A stretch of DNA of 57,875 nt from Arcobacteraceae bacterium (GCA_023229945.1 JALNYH010000012.1:1-57875); one strand, 5' to 3'. Numbered from the stretch's first letter, positions 37,465-47,198 are shown. Made by a program: numbers and translations. The notes: a model not told the origin generated them from the letters alone.

Positions 37465-38541
37465 ATGAAACTAATTGTTAATAAATCTTTGTTTGAAAAT
37501 GTGATATCTTCAATGCAACCTTTTTTAGATAAAAAAGATGCTAGTTCAATAACATCACATGTTTATCTTGAAGTATCGCAAGATTCTTTGATAATAAAAT
37601 CAACAGATTATGAAATAGGATTAAAAGTTGTAATAAATGATATTACAGATTTTACAAATGGAAAAGCAACAGTAAATGGTGTTAATCTTCTTGGGATTAT
37701 AAGAAGATTAAAAAACGATAATATATCTATTCAAACTTTGGAAAATGGTCAATTAGAAATTAAACAATCTAGATCTAATTTCAAACTTCCAATGTATAAT
37801 CCAGAGGAATTCCCACAATTTCCTCAAATGCAACAATTGAATAAATTAGATATTAATATAGTAAATATCATTAATTCTATGAAAAAGATTACCCCTTCAA
37901 TAGATAACAACAATCCAAAATATGAATTAAATGGTGCATTAATTGATATTAAAGAATCAAAAATTAATTTTGTTTCAACAGATACAAGAAGACTAAGTGT
38001 TGCTCAACTAAACAACACAACAAATGCTCAAGCACAATTAATCATCCCTAAAAAAGCTGTTATTGAAATAAGTAAAATATTTTTAAATGATGAAATAACA
38101 GTAAGTTATGATGAAACAAATTTAGTAGTAAATAGTTCTCATGTACAGTTTTTTACAAAATTGATAAATGGAAAATTTCCTGATTATCAAAGAATTATAC
38201 CAACTAGCTTAAAATTCAATCTTCATATTCCTAAAGATGAATTTATTGAATCAATCAAACTAGTAACTTCTCTTTTTGCAAATATAAAAATTTCTTTTTC
38301 AAATGATAAAATAGTATTTGAATCATTAGATGAAGAAAGTGAAGCAAAAACACAACTCGATATTGGTTTGAGTATAAGTGAAGATTTTTATATAGCAGTT
38401 AATAGTAAATATTTACTTGACTTTTTATCTCAAGTAAATCATGAAACATTTAAATTAGGATTTAATTCTTCTAATCTTCCATTTTATTTAGAAGATGATA
38501 AATTTTTTACTATCATAATGCCAATAATATTAGAAAAATAA
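37465..38541 (+). CDS. dnaN: DNA polymerase III beta subunit (sliding clamp)
   Basis: 358 residues, with three repeated clamp domains of ~120 residues. Family markers include SFKLPMYNPEEFPQFP, FVSTDTRRLSVAQL and NGKFPDYQRIIP. The C-terminus FFTIIMPI resembles the usual Y.VMPMR ending, with Ile-Leu-Glu-Lys after it. It follows dnaA and precedes gyrB, the standard origin order. Confidence 0.97.
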   Translation: MKLIVNKSLFENVISSMQPFLDKKDASSITSHVYLEVSQDSLIIKSTDYEIGLKVVINDITDFTNGKATVNGVNLLGIIRRLKNDNISIQTLENGQLEIKQSRSNFKLPMYNPEEFPQFPQMQQLNKLDINIVNIINSMKKITPSIDNNNPKYELNGALIDIKESKINFVSTDTRRLSVAQLNNTTNAQAQLIIPKKAVIEISKIFLNDEITVSYDETNLVVNSSHVQFFTKLINGKFPDYQRIIPTSLKFNLHIPKDEFIESIKLVTSLFANIKISFSNDKIVFESLDEESEAKTQLDIGLSISEDFYIAVNSKYLLDFLSQVNHETFKLGFNSSNLPFYLEDDKFFTIIMPIILEK

Positions 38542-38561
38542 GACTAAAAAGGAAATACTAA

Positions 38562-40877
38562 ATGACTCAAGAATACGGCGCAAGTAATATTAAAGTTCTA
38601 AAGGGTTTAGAAGCTGTTAGAAAAAGACCAGGTATGTATATCGGTGATACTAGTATCAATGGTCTTCACCATATGGTATATGAGGTTGTAGATAACTCTA
38701 TAGATGAGGCTATGGCTGGATATTGTGATACTATAAATGTAACAATTACAAAAACAAATACAGTTATTGTAAAAGACAACGGCCGTGGTATTCCAACAGA
38801 TATTCATCCAACAGAAGGTATTTCAGCTGCAACAGTAGTTTTGACTGTACTTCATGCTGGTGGTAAATTTGATAAAGATACTTATAAAGTAAGTGGAGGT
38901 CTTCATGGTGTTGGTGTATCTGTAGTTAATGCACTTTCATCATTACTAAAAATGACTATCCATAAACATGGTAAGATTCATTATCAAGAATTTGAAAAAG
39001 GTATACCTCAAGGTGTTTTAGAAATAATTGGAGATAGTAAAAAAACAGGTACTATTATTGAATTTACTCCTGATACTTCTATATTTGAAACTGATAATTT
39101 TGATTTTCAAATTTTATCAAAAAGATTTAGAGAAGTTGCATATCTTAATCCAAAAATTACAATAGATTTAAAAGATGAAAGAAGTGGTCAAAAAGAGGTT
39201 TTTCATTTTGAAGGTGGTATTGCTCAATTTGTAACTGATTTAAATAAACACGGAACTGTAAGTGATGTAATAAGCTTTAGTGATAGATTGGAAGATGTAG
39301 AAATAGATATTGCTTTGATGTATAACGATACATATTCTGAAAATACAAAAAGTTTCGTAAATAACATCAATACAGCTGATGGTGGGACGCATGAAGCTGG
39401 ATTCAAAGCAGGTCTTACAAGAGCTATAGTAAAATATATTGCAGAAAATGCAGCAGCTAGAGAAAGAGATACAAAAATTACAGGTGATGATGTAAGAGAA
39501 GGTTTAATATCTGTTATTAGTGTAAGAATTCCTGAACCTCAATTTGAAGGTCAAACAAAAGGAAAATTAGGAAGTTCTTATGTAAAACCACTTACTCAAA
39601 AACTTACCTATGATGCACTTATAAAATATTTTGAAGAAAACCCAACTAATGCAAAAGCAGTAATGGAAAAATCACTTCTTGCAGCAAGGGGTAGAGAAGC
39701 AGCTAAAAAAGCAAGAGATTTGACTAGAAAAAAAGAATCTATGAGTGTAGGTACACTTCCTGGTAAACTTGCTGATTGTCAGAGCAAAGACCCAACGATT
39801 AGCGAATTATACCTAGTGGAAGGGGATAGTGCAGGGGGTTCTGCAAAACAAGGGCGTGATAGAGTTTATCAAGCAATTTTACCACTAAAAGGTAAAATCT
39901 TAAATGTTGAAAAATCTAGACTTGATAAAATACTAAAATCTGATGAAATTAGAAATGTTATTACAGCTCTTGGTTGTGGTATTGGTGATGATTTTAATGA
40001 AGAAAAAATAAGATATCACAAAGTTATAATTATGACGGATGCCGATGTTGATGGTAGTCATATCCAAACACTTATTTTGACATTTTTCTTTAGATTCCTA
40101 AGACCAGTTATAGAAAATGGTTACCTTTATATTGCTCAGCCACCACTTTATAGATACAAAAAAGGTAAAAATGAGACTTATCTAAAAGATGATACAGCTC
40201 TAAGTAACTTCTTGATTGAAAATGGATTAGAGAGTTTTGAGTTTGAAGGAATGGGATACAATGACTTACTTGATATGTTTAAAATTGTAGCTCGTTATAG
40301 ATCAATTTTAGCGGATTTAGAAAAAAGATATTCTTTAGTTGAAGTTGTAAGATATATGGTAGAAAATCCAGATTTATTGGCTCTTGATATGGGTGATTTA
40401 TTTGTAGAAGTTGAAAAATTTACAAATGAGAAAAAATATAATATTTTAAGTAAAAGTGTAACAGAAGATAAAATTCATTTATTTATTCAAACTGGTGCTG
40501 GACTTGAAGAATTATTAATAGATGATAGTTTATTTACAAGTTCATATTTTGCTGAAGCAACTTATATTTATAATAAACTTCAAGCTAGAGACTTAAGTTT
40601 ATTTAAAGATCAAGATTTGATAAAACTTCTTGAAAGTATTGAAGGATTATCAAAAAAAGGTGCATATATCCAAAGATATAAAGGTCTTGGAGAAATGAAT
40701 CCAGAGCAACTTTGGGAAACTACAATGACACCAGAAAATAGAAGATTGTTGCGTGTAACTATAGAAGATGCTATGAGTGCTAGTGATACATTTACACTAT
40801 TTATGGGTGATGATGTAGAACCAAGACGAGCTTATATTGAAGAACATGCAAAAGATGTTAAACATCTTGATGTTTAA
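38562..40877 (+). CDS. gyrB: DNA gyrase subunit B
   Basis: 771 residues, full length. The GHKL ATPase (EVVDNSIDEAMAGYCD; VSGGLHGVGVSVVNALS) is followed by the transducer domain, then TOPRIM (LYLVEGDSAGGSAKQGRDR; IMTDADVDGSHIQTL) and the C-terminal GyrB tail (IQRYKGLGEMNPEQLWETTM). It introduces negative supercoils together with GyrA. It follows dnaN after 20 bp. Confidence 0.98.
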   Translation: MTQEYGASNIKVLKGLEAVRKRPGMYIGDTSINGLHHMVYEVVDNSIDEAMAGYCDTINVTITKTNTVIVKDNGRGIPTDIHPTEGISAATVVLTVLHAGGKFDKDTYKVSGGLHGVGVSVVNALSSLLKMTIHKHGKIHYQEFEKGIPQGVLEIIGDSKKTGTIIEFTPDTSIFETDNFDFQILSKRFREVAYLNPKITIDLKDERSGQKEVFHFEGGIAQFVTDLNKHGTVSDVISFSDRLEDVEIDIALMYNDTYSENTKSFVNNINTADGGTHEAGFKAGLTRAIVKYIAENAAARERDTKITGDDVREGLISVISVRIPEPQFEGQTKGKLGSSYVKPLTQKLTYDALIKYFEENPTNAKAVMEKSLLAARGREAAKKARDLTRKKESMSVGTLPGKLADCQSKDPTISELYLVEGDSAGGSAKQGRDRVYQAILPLKGKILNVEKSRLDKILKSDEIRNVITALGCGIGDDFNEEKIRYHKVIIMTDADVDGSHIQTLILTFFFRFLRPVIENGYLYIAQPPLYRYKKGKNETYLKDDTALSNFLIENGLESFEFEGMGYNDLLDMFKIVARYRSILADLEKRYSLVEVVRYMVENPDLLALDMGDLFVEVEKFTNEKKYNILSKSVTEDKIHLFIQTGAGLEELLIDDSLFTSSYFAEATYIYNKLQARDLSLFKDQDLIKLLESIEGLSKKGAYIQRYKGLGEMNPEQLWETTMTPENRRLLRVTIEDAMSASDTFTLFMGDDVEPRRAYIEEHAKDVKHLDV

Positions 40878-40886
40878 GGAATATAG

Positions 40887-41270
40887 ATGAAATATGGTGA
40901 ATTAGAAATTGCAAATTTTGATATAGAAAAAGATTTGGAAATTTGGGAAAATGTACATCAGAAAAATTATACTATAAATGTAACTTTGCCTGAATTTACA
41001 GCACTTTGTCCAAGAAGTGGATATCCTGATTTTGCAACATTGTATTTGAGTTATACTCCTGATAAGTATGTTGTTGAATTAAAAGCACTGAAAGTTTTTA
41101 TTAATACTTATAGAAATAAAAGTATTTCACATGAAAATGTTGCAAATGAGATATTTGATACTATTTATAATAAAATCAACCCAAAATGGATGAAACTAAA
41201 AGCAGATTTTTATCCAAGAGGTAATGTACACACAGTTATTGAGATAGATAGTAACGATTTTAATAAATAA
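40887..41270 (+). CDS. queF: NADPH-dependent preQ0 reductase QueF (type I)
   Basis: 127 residues, the unimodular type. Catalytic Cys41 lies in FTALCPRSGYPDFATL, with Asp48, and the QueF motif (VELKALKVFINTYRNKSISHE) holds the substrate-contacting Glu and His region. It reduces preQ0 to preQ1 for queuosine in tRNA. It lies 9 bp after gyrB, a linkage frequent in Campylobacterota. Confidence 0.95.
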   Translation: MKYGELEIANFDIEKDLEIWENVHQKNYTINVTLPEFTALCPRSGYPDFATLYLSYTPDKYVVELKALKVFINTYRNKSISHENVANEIFDTIYNKINPKWMKLKADFYPRGNVHTVIEIDSNDFNK

Positions 41271-41282
41271 GAAGGATTTGTA

Positions 41283-41855
41283 TTGGAAAGATTAGTAAGT
41301 ACTGCCGAAGCTGCTAAAATACTAAATCTTTCTTTGCAAGGTGTACATTATAGAATCAAAAATAATCAATTAAACTTTACAAAAAAAAATGGTAAAACCT
41401 ATGTTTATATCAAAGAAGAAGATATAAACGAAACTGCTGCTTCAAACACTCAAGACTCACTAATATCAGTAAAAGATGAACAAATTAAACTCTTAAGAAA
41501 AGTTGTTAAATGGCACAAAAAACAATATAAACAAGAAATCATAAGATTACAATTTGCTCATACTGAACTAAAAGAAGCATTACAATCAGAAATAAAACTT
41601 CTTCAAGATGCTTTTTGGGAAATGAAAAAAATTTATCAGCATCAAATATCATTTAACCAACAAAAAACAGATGATAATGAAGAGTTAATATCTTTAAAAG
41701 ATTTTATACTACTTTTTAAAAAATACAGTGAAAAAGATATTGATGTTAAGAAAATTATAATACAAAGACTTAAACAAAAAGATAACAGATTTGTATATGA
41801 TAAGAATAAAAAAGAGATTTTTATAAATAAAAGCTATTTTTTAGATTTGCTATAA
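41283..41855 (+). CDS. HTH DNA-binding protein (excisionase/MerR-like) with coiled coil
   Basis: 190 residues with a TTG start behind AGAAGGA. The first ~50 residues (LVSTAEAAKILNLSLQGVHYRIKNNQLNF) are a MerR/excisionase-type winged helix. Residues ~60-125 form a Lys/Glu/Gln-rich coiled coil, and the rest is a charged domain I do not recognise. It sits 11 bp before the c-type-haem kinase and could be its output or a chromosome-associated protein; its position next to oriC fits either. Function is unknown. Confidence 0.7.
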   Translation: MERLVSTAEAAKILNLSLQGVHYRIKNNQLNFTKKNGKTYVYIKEEDINETAASNTQDSLISVKDEQIKLLRKVVKWHKKQYKQEIIRLQFAHTELKEALQSEIKLLQDAFWEMKKIYQHQISFNQQKTDDNEELISLKDFILLFKKYSEKDIDVKKIIIQRLKQKDNRFVYDKNKKEIFINKSYFLDLL

Positions 41856-41866
41856 TATAATTTAGA

Positions 41867-43387
41867 ATGAATAAATTAAAAACTATTACTCAAAGTAGAC
41901 TAATCTTACCTGTTGTTATTGTAGCTGTTTTTATAATAGCGTTTTTGTTTGTTTTTATCCCTAAGATAACTGAACAAAATTTGATAGAAGCTTCAATTAG
42001 ACATGCTCAAGTAGATGTAGAAAAGATTATTATGACTAGGGAATATTACACGAGAAGTGTAGTTTCTGATATAAAAAATTATGCTCCTAATATAGAATTT
42101 CATTATGACCATTTTGGAATAAATGGAAAAATCCCTTTCCCTACCACAACAATACATGATTTAAGTGAAATATTTAGTGAAAATAAAAATATTGGGATGA
42201 TTTTTAGATTTTATAGTAATTATCCATTTAAAAATAGAGCAGATAGAGTATTGGATGATTTTCAAAAAGAAGCTTTGGATTTTGTTGATAAAAATGATGA
42301 TGGTATTTACTCAAAAAGAGATATAGTTGATGGTAAGGAAGTATTAAGAGTTGCAGTTGCTGATTTTATGAGTGACCAAGCTTGTGTTGATTGTCACAAT
42401 ACTAACGCCTTAAAAACTTGGAATGAAGAGAATAAATGGAAACTAGGTGATAAAAGAGGTGTTATAGAGATTATTATGCCACTTGATGAAGAGATAGCTG
42501 CAAACAAAGTTATGAGGGATAAAATACTTATTTTTATAGCTGTTTCTTTGGGAGCTTTGATATCCTATTATACATATATGATTATAAGAAGAGAAAAAGA
42601 GCTTTTGGATTCAAATTATATATTAGAACAGCGTGTTGCTCAAGAATTAGAAAAAAGTTTAAAACAAGAAAGAACACTTATTCAACAAAATAAAACAGCA
42701 ACTATGGGTGAAATGATGTCCGCAATAGTGCACCAATGGAAGCAACCACTAAATATTATGTCTATAGCAAATAGTTCTATTCAATTAGATATGATGATGG
42801 ATAATATAAATAAAGAAAACCTTGAAAAACAAACAGATAATATTGAAAAACAAATAGATCATATGAATGATACTATGAATGATTTTAGATCATTTTTCAA
42901 ACCATCACAAAAGTCAAATTATGAGGTAAAAAAAGTTGTTGAAGATGTTACCCAACTAATTGGAGCTATTTATAAATCAAATGGGGTAAATATTCTTGTA
43001 GATGTGGAAGATGGATGTGTAACATCTGGATATCAAAGTGAGCTTAGTCAAGTATTTATAAATATATTAAACAACGCGAGAGATATAATCTTAGAAAAAA
43101 ATCCTGATATTAGAAATATTTTAATTGAGATAAAAAAAGTTAATCAAAAAATAGTAATAAAAGTTAAAGATTTTGCAGGTGGTATACCTGAAGATATAAT
43201 TGAGAGAATATTTGAGCCATATTTTACAACAAAACCTGATGATAAAGGGACTGGAATAGGGCTTGATATGTCAAAAGTTATTATAGAAAAAGTTGCTGGT
43301 AAAATTTATGCTGTCAATGAAACACATGAGCTAGATAATAAGACTTATAAAGGAGCTACTTTTATAATAGAGCTTGAAGCTATATAA
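41867..43387 (+). CDS. Histidine kinase with periplasmic c-type-haem (Tll0287/DUF3365-like) sensor domain
   Basis: 506 residues. Membrane segments at ~12-33 and ~222-241 enclose a periplasmic domain with the haem-attachment motif CVDCH (Cys173, Cys176, His177), preceded by conserved DFMSDQA. A coiled coil follows, then the kinase: IVHQWKQPLN with phospho-acceptor His289, N box NILNNARDI, and G boxes DFAGGIP and GTGIGLDMSKVII. It probably senses redox potential, NO or O2 through the haem. No response regulator gene is adjacent; the HTH gene upstream is the only neighbour. Confidence 0.9.
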   Translation: MNKLKTITQSRLILPVVIVAVFIIAFLFVFIPKITEQNLIEASIRHAQVDVEKIIMTREYYTRSVVSDIKNYAPNIEFHYDHFGINGKIPFPTTTIHDLSEIFSENKNIGMIFRFYSNYPFKNRADRVLDDFQKEALDFVDKNDDGIYSKRDIVDGKEVLRVAVADFMSDQACVDCHNTNALKTWNEENKWKLGDKRGVIEIIMPLDEEIAANKVMRDKILIFIAVSLGALISYYTYMIIRREKELLDSNYILEQRVAQELEKSLKQERTLIQQNKTATMGEMMSAIVHQWKQPLNIMSIANSSIQLDMMMDNINKENLEKQTDNIEKQIDHMNDTMNDFRSFFKPSQKSNYEVKKVVEDVTQLIGAIYKSNGVNILVDVEDGCVTSGYQSELSQVFINILNNARDIILEKNPDIRNILIEIKKVNQKIVIKVKDFAGGIPEDIIERIFEPYFTTKPDDKGTGIGLDMSKVIIEKVAGKIYAVNETHELDNKTYKGATFIIELEAI

Positions 43388-43390
43388 AAG

Positions 43391-43495
43391 TACCCCTCTC
43401 CAGATACCCAAACACATCATAGTAAAAGGTGCCTTGCTATGTTCCCATCCTGGGGCGTTGCCTTTTAAAACAATTGAAAGGGTCTAAAGAGGAGC
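43391..43495 (-). ncRNA. ffs: Small bacterial signal recognition particle RNA (4.5S RNA)
   Basis: On the minus strand the apical part reads CCAGGATGGGAACATAGCAA: an asymmetric-loop AGG, then the closing pair TG/CA around the GGAA tetraloop and the AGCA side, as in domain IV of 4.5S RNA, the Ffh-binding site. The two ends pair (CCTCTTTAGACCC with GGGTATCTGGAGAGG, using G-U pairs) into one long rod of ~105 nt. Ends are estimated from the stem. An inverted repeat (GAGCATTCAATCTAAA and near-complement, 43492-43529) overlaps the 5' side and could be a processed leader. Confidence 0.85.
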
Positions 43496-43546
43496 ATTCA
43501 ATCTAAAATACCTTTAGATTCAATGCTACTCTTTTTAAGAAATGAA

Positions 43547-43552
43547 ATTATA
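43547..43552 (-). promoter_or_regulatory. Candidate -10 box for the SRP RNA
   Basis: TATAAT on the minus strand about 50 bp upstream of the SRP RNA 5' stem and downstream of the tRNA gene. It would give a short leader that contains one arm of the hairpin at 43492-43529. Confidence 0.4.
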
Positions 43553-43585
43553 TCAAACAAAAATTAAAATTTGCTTAAAAATTTC

Positions 43586-43673
43586 TGGCAGAGAGGAAGA
43601 GATTCGAACTCTCGGTAAGTTGCCCTACACACGCGTTCCAGGCGTGCTCCTTAAACCACTCGGACACCTCTCT
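43586..43673 (-). tRNA. tRNA-Ser (anticodon GGA)
   Basis: 88 nt with an encoded CCA end. The acceptor AGAGAGG pairs with CCTCTCT, the T loop is TTCGAAT between GAGAG and CTCTT, the anticodon stem CACGC/GCGTG encloses loop CTGGAAC with GGA at plus positions 37-39 of the 43600 block, and the long variable arm (GTAGGGCAACTTAC) is typical of a class II serine tRNA. It reads UCC and UCU codons. Confidence 0.97.
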
Positions 43674-43718
43674 ATATTAGGTAAAAAGTAAAAGGTAAAA
43701 TCTAAAAAGGGATTGTAT

Positions 43719-44621
43719 CTAATTTTTGTTGAAAAACTCTAGTAGTTCTTTATTCTTGGAGTGGAATTTGTAAAGAATGTCTTTATATGAGAATTCTAGA
43801 TAATCAGCATGTAGCCAGAGCCTGTGTGAAGAGGTGTGATAAAGTCTATCTTCAAGGGAAAGTTCTTTGCATAGGTATTTATCGGCTATTATCTCATCTA
43901 TTCCGTATATTGGGTCACCTAGGATGTTGTGTCCTATTGATTCAAGGTGGACTCTTATTTGATGCTGTCGCCCTGTAAGAGGCAAGGCTTCCACTAAAGT
44001 TTGGTTTTTGGTATGGTTTATTTGAATAGGATTTATTATAGTCAGAGATTCTTTTCCATTATCTGCTGTTGTCATTTTTACTCTTATTGTGCTATTTATA
44101 TCATCTTTTATAGGGGAATTTATGGTTTTTTGATTTTCTATAATTCCATTTGCAATTGCTAGATATTTCTTTGTGTAAAGTTTTCTTTCAAACATTGTTT
44201 TTAGCTCTATTTCGGCTTCTTTGGTTCTTGAAATCAGAATAAGACCAGATGTTTCAGCATCTATTCTATGTACTATATTTGCAGTGCTTCCGAAATGGTA
44301 TTTTACTTCATCAAGCAAACAATAAGGGGTAAATTTATTGACAGGATGTACCATAATACCACTTGGCTTGTCAAAAATAGCAAAATCATCAGTAGAAAAC
44401 AGTGGTTTGAGTCCTTTTGTTATGCCAATAAATTCTGATATAAAGATTTGTTCAGTTTCAATTACATCAGTTTTTTTGAGCTGTTTCATATCTTTATCAA
44501 AAACTTTTCCACGATCAAGTAGATTTTGTGCATTTGCGGGGGATAATCCATGATTTCTGATAAGGTGGAGTTGGATTCTATCTCCGATTTTTGTTGGATA
44601 AACTTTAAGGACGAATGGCAA
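43719..44621 (-). CDS. RluA-family pseudouridine synthase
   Basis: 300 residues. An N-terminal S4-like RNA-binding region (RIQLHLIRNHGLSPANAQNL) precedes the catalytic domain with motif HRIDAETSGLILISRTKEA (catalytic Asp) and PLTGRQHQIRVHLESIGHNI. It isomerises uridine in rRNA or tRNA; which position cannot be determined. It is divergent from purB. Confidence 0.93.
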   Translation of the reverse strand: MPFVLKVYPTKIGDRIQLHLIRNHGLSPANAQNLLDRGKVFDKDMKQLKKTDVIETEQIFISEFIGITKGLKPLFSTDDFAIFDKPSGIMVHPVNKFTPYCLLDEVKYHFGSTANIVHRIDAETSGLILISRTKEAEIELKTMFERKLYTKKYLAIANGIIENQKTINSPIKDDINSTIRVKMTTADNGKESLTIINPIQINHTKNQTLVEALPLTGRQHQIRVHLESIGHNILGDPIYGIDEIIADKYLCKELSLEDRLYHTSSHRLWLHADYLEFSYKDILYKFHSKNKELLEFFNKN

Positions 44622-44670
44622 TTTAGCTCTTTCTTTGAGATTTTTTGATATTATACAATAAATTTAATAA

Positions 44671-44747
44671 GGTAGTAGATGGTAGGTAGTAGATGGTAGT
44701 GAAGAGGAAATATTTCCTACTACCATCTGACATCTACCACCTAACCA
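44671..44747. repeat. Inverted repeat with tandem 14-mer in the purB leader
   Basis: The left arm holds two copies of GGTAGTAGATGGTA (44671-44684 and 44685-44698). The right arm (ACTACCATCT, then CATCTACCACCTAACC) is their complement. AGGAAATATTTCCT (44705-44718) is a perfect palindrome at the centre. The whole folds as an imperfect hairpin ending ~14 bp before the purB ATG. It could be a repeat insertion or affect purB expression. Confidence 0.65.
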
Positions 44748-44760
44748 CTAAGGAAAACGA

Positions 44761-46089
44761 ATGGTTGAGAGATATGCAAGACCCCAAATGACTGAATTAT
44801 GGACGCAACAAGCAAGATATGCTGCATGGTTAGAAGTAGAAATTGCAGCTGTTAAAGCTTGGAATAAATTAGGTCTCATTCCAGATGAAGATTGTCAAAA
44901 GATTGTACAAAATGCCAAATTTTCTGTAGAGAGAATTGAAGAGATAGAAGCTGTTACAAAACACGATCTTATCGCTTTTAATACAAGTGTAAGCGAATCA
45001 CTAGGTGAAGAATCAAGATGGTTTCACTATGGAATGACAAGTAGTGATGCGGTTGATACTGGTGTTGCTTTACAGATGAGAGATTCTTTACAAATAATAA
45101 TTGATGATGTAAAAATGCTCATGGAATCTATCAAAAAAAGAGCAATGGAACATAAATATACTTTGATGGTTGGAAGAAGTCATGGTATCCATGGAGAGCC
45201 TATTACCTTTGGTTTGACACTTGCCGTATGGTATGATGAGACGGCAAGACATCTAAAAAATCTTGAACAAACTATGGAAGTTATTGCTGTAGGACAAATA
45301 AGTGGTGCTATGGGGAATTTTGCTCATGCTCCGCTTGAGCTTGAGGAGTTTGCTATGGCAGAGCTTGGTCTTAAGCCTGAGCCTTGTTCAAATCAAGTAA
45401 TTCATAGAGATAGATATGCAAGACTTGCAACTGCTTTGGCATTATTAGCTAGTTCGGTTGAGAAATTTGCTATTCAGGTAAGACACCTTCAAAGAACAGA
45501 AGTTTATGAGGCTGAAGAGTATTTTGCAAAAGGGCAAAAGGGAAGCTCGGCAATGCCACACAAAAGAAACCCAATCTTGACAGAAAATATTACTGGACTT
45601 GCAAGGATGATAAGAGCTTATTGTATCCCTGCTATGGAAAATGTTGCACTTTGGCATGAAAGAGATATAAGCCACAGCTCAACAGAGAGATTTTGGCTTC
45701 CTGATAGCTTCATAACAACTGATTTTATGCTTCATAGAATGAATAGTGTTATTGCAAATTTAACAGTAATGCCAGAAAATATGATGAAAAATCTAAACCT
45801 AACTGGTGGACTTGTATTTTCTCAAAGGGTTCTTCTTGAGCTTCCTTTACAAGGGGTAAGTAGAGAAGATGCTTATAGAATCATCCAAAGAAATGCTATG
45901 AAAGTGTGGGAAGAGATTCAGCAAGGTAAACCTACTACTAATGAATCGGGTGAGTCTTTATATCTTCAATATCTTCTAGCTGATGATGAGCTTAGAAGTA
46001 AGCTCAGCGAAGAGCAAATAAGAGAGTGTTTTGACTATAGTTATTATACAAAAAATGTTGATGGTATTTTCAAAAGAGTCTTTAAATAA
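44761..46089 (+). CDS. purB: Adenylosuccinate lyase
   Basis: 442 residues, fumarase/aspartase superfamily. The signature GSSAMPHKRNP (catalytic loop Ser) and TSSDAVDTGVALQM and GRSHGIHGEPITFG (catalytic His) are all present. It acts twice in purine synthesis, on SAICAR and on adenylosuccinate. AAGGAAAA provides the ribosome site. A strong hairpin follows the stop. Confidence 0.97.
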   Translation: MVERYARPQMTELWTQQARYAAWLEVEIAAVKAWNKLGLIPDEDCQKIVQNAKFSVERIEEIEAVTKHDLIAFNTSVSESLGEESRWFHYGMTSSDAVDTGVALQMRDSLQIIIDDVKMLMESIKKRAMEHKYTLMVGRSHGIHGEPITFGLTLAVWYDETARHLKNLEQTMEVIAVGQISGAMGNFAHAPLELEEFAMAELGLKPEPCSNQVIHRDRYARLATALALLASSVEKFAIQVRHLQRTEVYEAEEYFAKGQKGSSAMPHKRNPILTENITGLARMIRAYCIPAMENVALWHERDISHSSTERFWLPDSFITTDFMLHRMNSVIANLTVMPENMMKNLNLTGGLVFSQRVLLELPLQGVSREDAYRIIQRNAMKVWEEIQQGKPTTNESGESLYLQYLLADDELRSKLSEEQIRECFDYSYYTKNVDGIFKRVFK

Positions 46090-46122
46090 ATAAAAATTAT
46101 TGCAAAATGCAATATTTTTATT
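46089..46122 (+). terminator. Hairpin terminator after purB
   Basis: AATAAAAATTATTGC and GCAATATTTTTATT form a near-perfect stem around AAAAT, with a T-rich 3' arm, immediately after the purB stop and ~54 bp before recA. Confidence 0.7.
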
Positions 46123-46175
46123 AGACTTGCGAAATTTTTGGTAAAATTCCAATATAACAAACAAAAGGGTACAAA

Positions 46176-47198
46176 ATGACAGAAGAACAAAAGAAATCTT
46201 TAGAATTAGCTTTGAAACAAATAGATAAAACATTTGGCAAAGGGACTATGATAAGACTTGGAGATAAAGAAGTTGTCCCTGTAGAAACTATAGGTACTGG
46301 CTCATTAGGGCTTGATTTAGCTTTGGGTGTTGGTGGTATTCCTGTTGGAAGGGTAGTTGAAGTTTATGGCCCAGAAAGTAGTGGTAAAACAACACTTGCC
46401 CTTCATATGATAGCAGAGTGTCAGAAGAAAGGAGGAGTTTGTGCATTTATAGATGCAGAACATGCTCTTGATACTTTATATTCTAGAAATCTTGGAGTTG
46501 ATATAGATAATCTTCTTGTTTCTCAACCTGATTATGGGGAACAAGCACTAGAAATACTAGAAACAGTGATAAGAAGTGGAGCTGTAAATCTAATAGTAGT
46601 GGATTCTGTAGCTGCTCTTACTCCAAAAGTAGAAATAGATGGGGATATGGATGACCAACAAGTGGGTGTTCAGGCAAGATTGATGTCTAAAGCTCTACGA
46701 AAAATCACAGGACTTTTGAATAAAATGAGTTGTACAGTTGTATTTATCAATCAAATTCGTATGAAAATAGGAATGACTGGATATGGTAGTCCTGAGACAA
46801 CAACTGGTGGAAATGCTTTGAAATTTTATTCATCAGTGAGACTAGATATTAGAAGAATTGCAACACTAAAACAAGGTGAGCAAAGTATAGGAAATCGTGC
46901 AAAAGTAAAAGTTGTAAAAAACAAAGTTGCAGCACCATTTAAACAAGCAGAATTTGATATTATGTTTGGTGAAGGTATAAGCAAAATGGGTGAGCTTGTA
47001 GACTATGGCGTAAAACTCGATATTGTAGACAAAGCAGGAGCTTGGTTTAGCTACAATGACCAAAAAATTGGACAAGGTAGAGAAAACTCAAAACAATTCT
47101 TAAGAGATAACCCAGCTATTGCAGCGGAAATTGAAGGTAAGATAAAAGATGCTATGGGGATGGTGAATCTATTAGATAGCTCAACCGACGAAGAATAA
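46176..47198 (+). CDS. recA: Recombinase RecA
   Basis: 340 residues. Walker A GPESSGKTT, Walker B LIVVDSVAAL, the L2 loop region NQIRMKIGMTGYGSPETTTG and the monomer interface GKGTMIRLGD are all typical. It drives strand exchange and the DNA-damage response. AAAGGG precedes the ATG. The large hairpin element beginning at the stop codon could act as terminator. Confidence 0.98.
   Translation: MTEEQKKSLELALKQIDKTFGKGTMIRLGDKEVVPVETIGTGSLGLDLALGVGGIPVGRVVEVYGPESSGKTTLALHMIAECQKKGGVCAFIDAEHALDTLYSRNLGVDIDNLLVSQPDYGEQALEILETVIRSGAVNLIVVDSVAALTPKVEIDGDMDDQQVGVQARLMSKALRKITGLLNKMSCTVVFINQIRMKIGMTGYGSPETTTGGNALKFYSSVRLDIRRIATLKQGEQSIGNRAKVKVVKNKVAAPFKQAEFDIMFGEGISKMGELVDYGVKLDIVDKAGAWFSYNDQKIGQGRENSKQFLRDNPAIAAEIEGKIKDAMGMVNLLDSSTDEE

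Noticed and set aside
43391..43495. Reading the 43.4-kb hairpin as a plain terminator of the haem kinase
   Set aside because: The GGAA tetraloop with TG/CA closing, the AGG/AGCA asymmetric loop and pairing ends identify SRP RNA.
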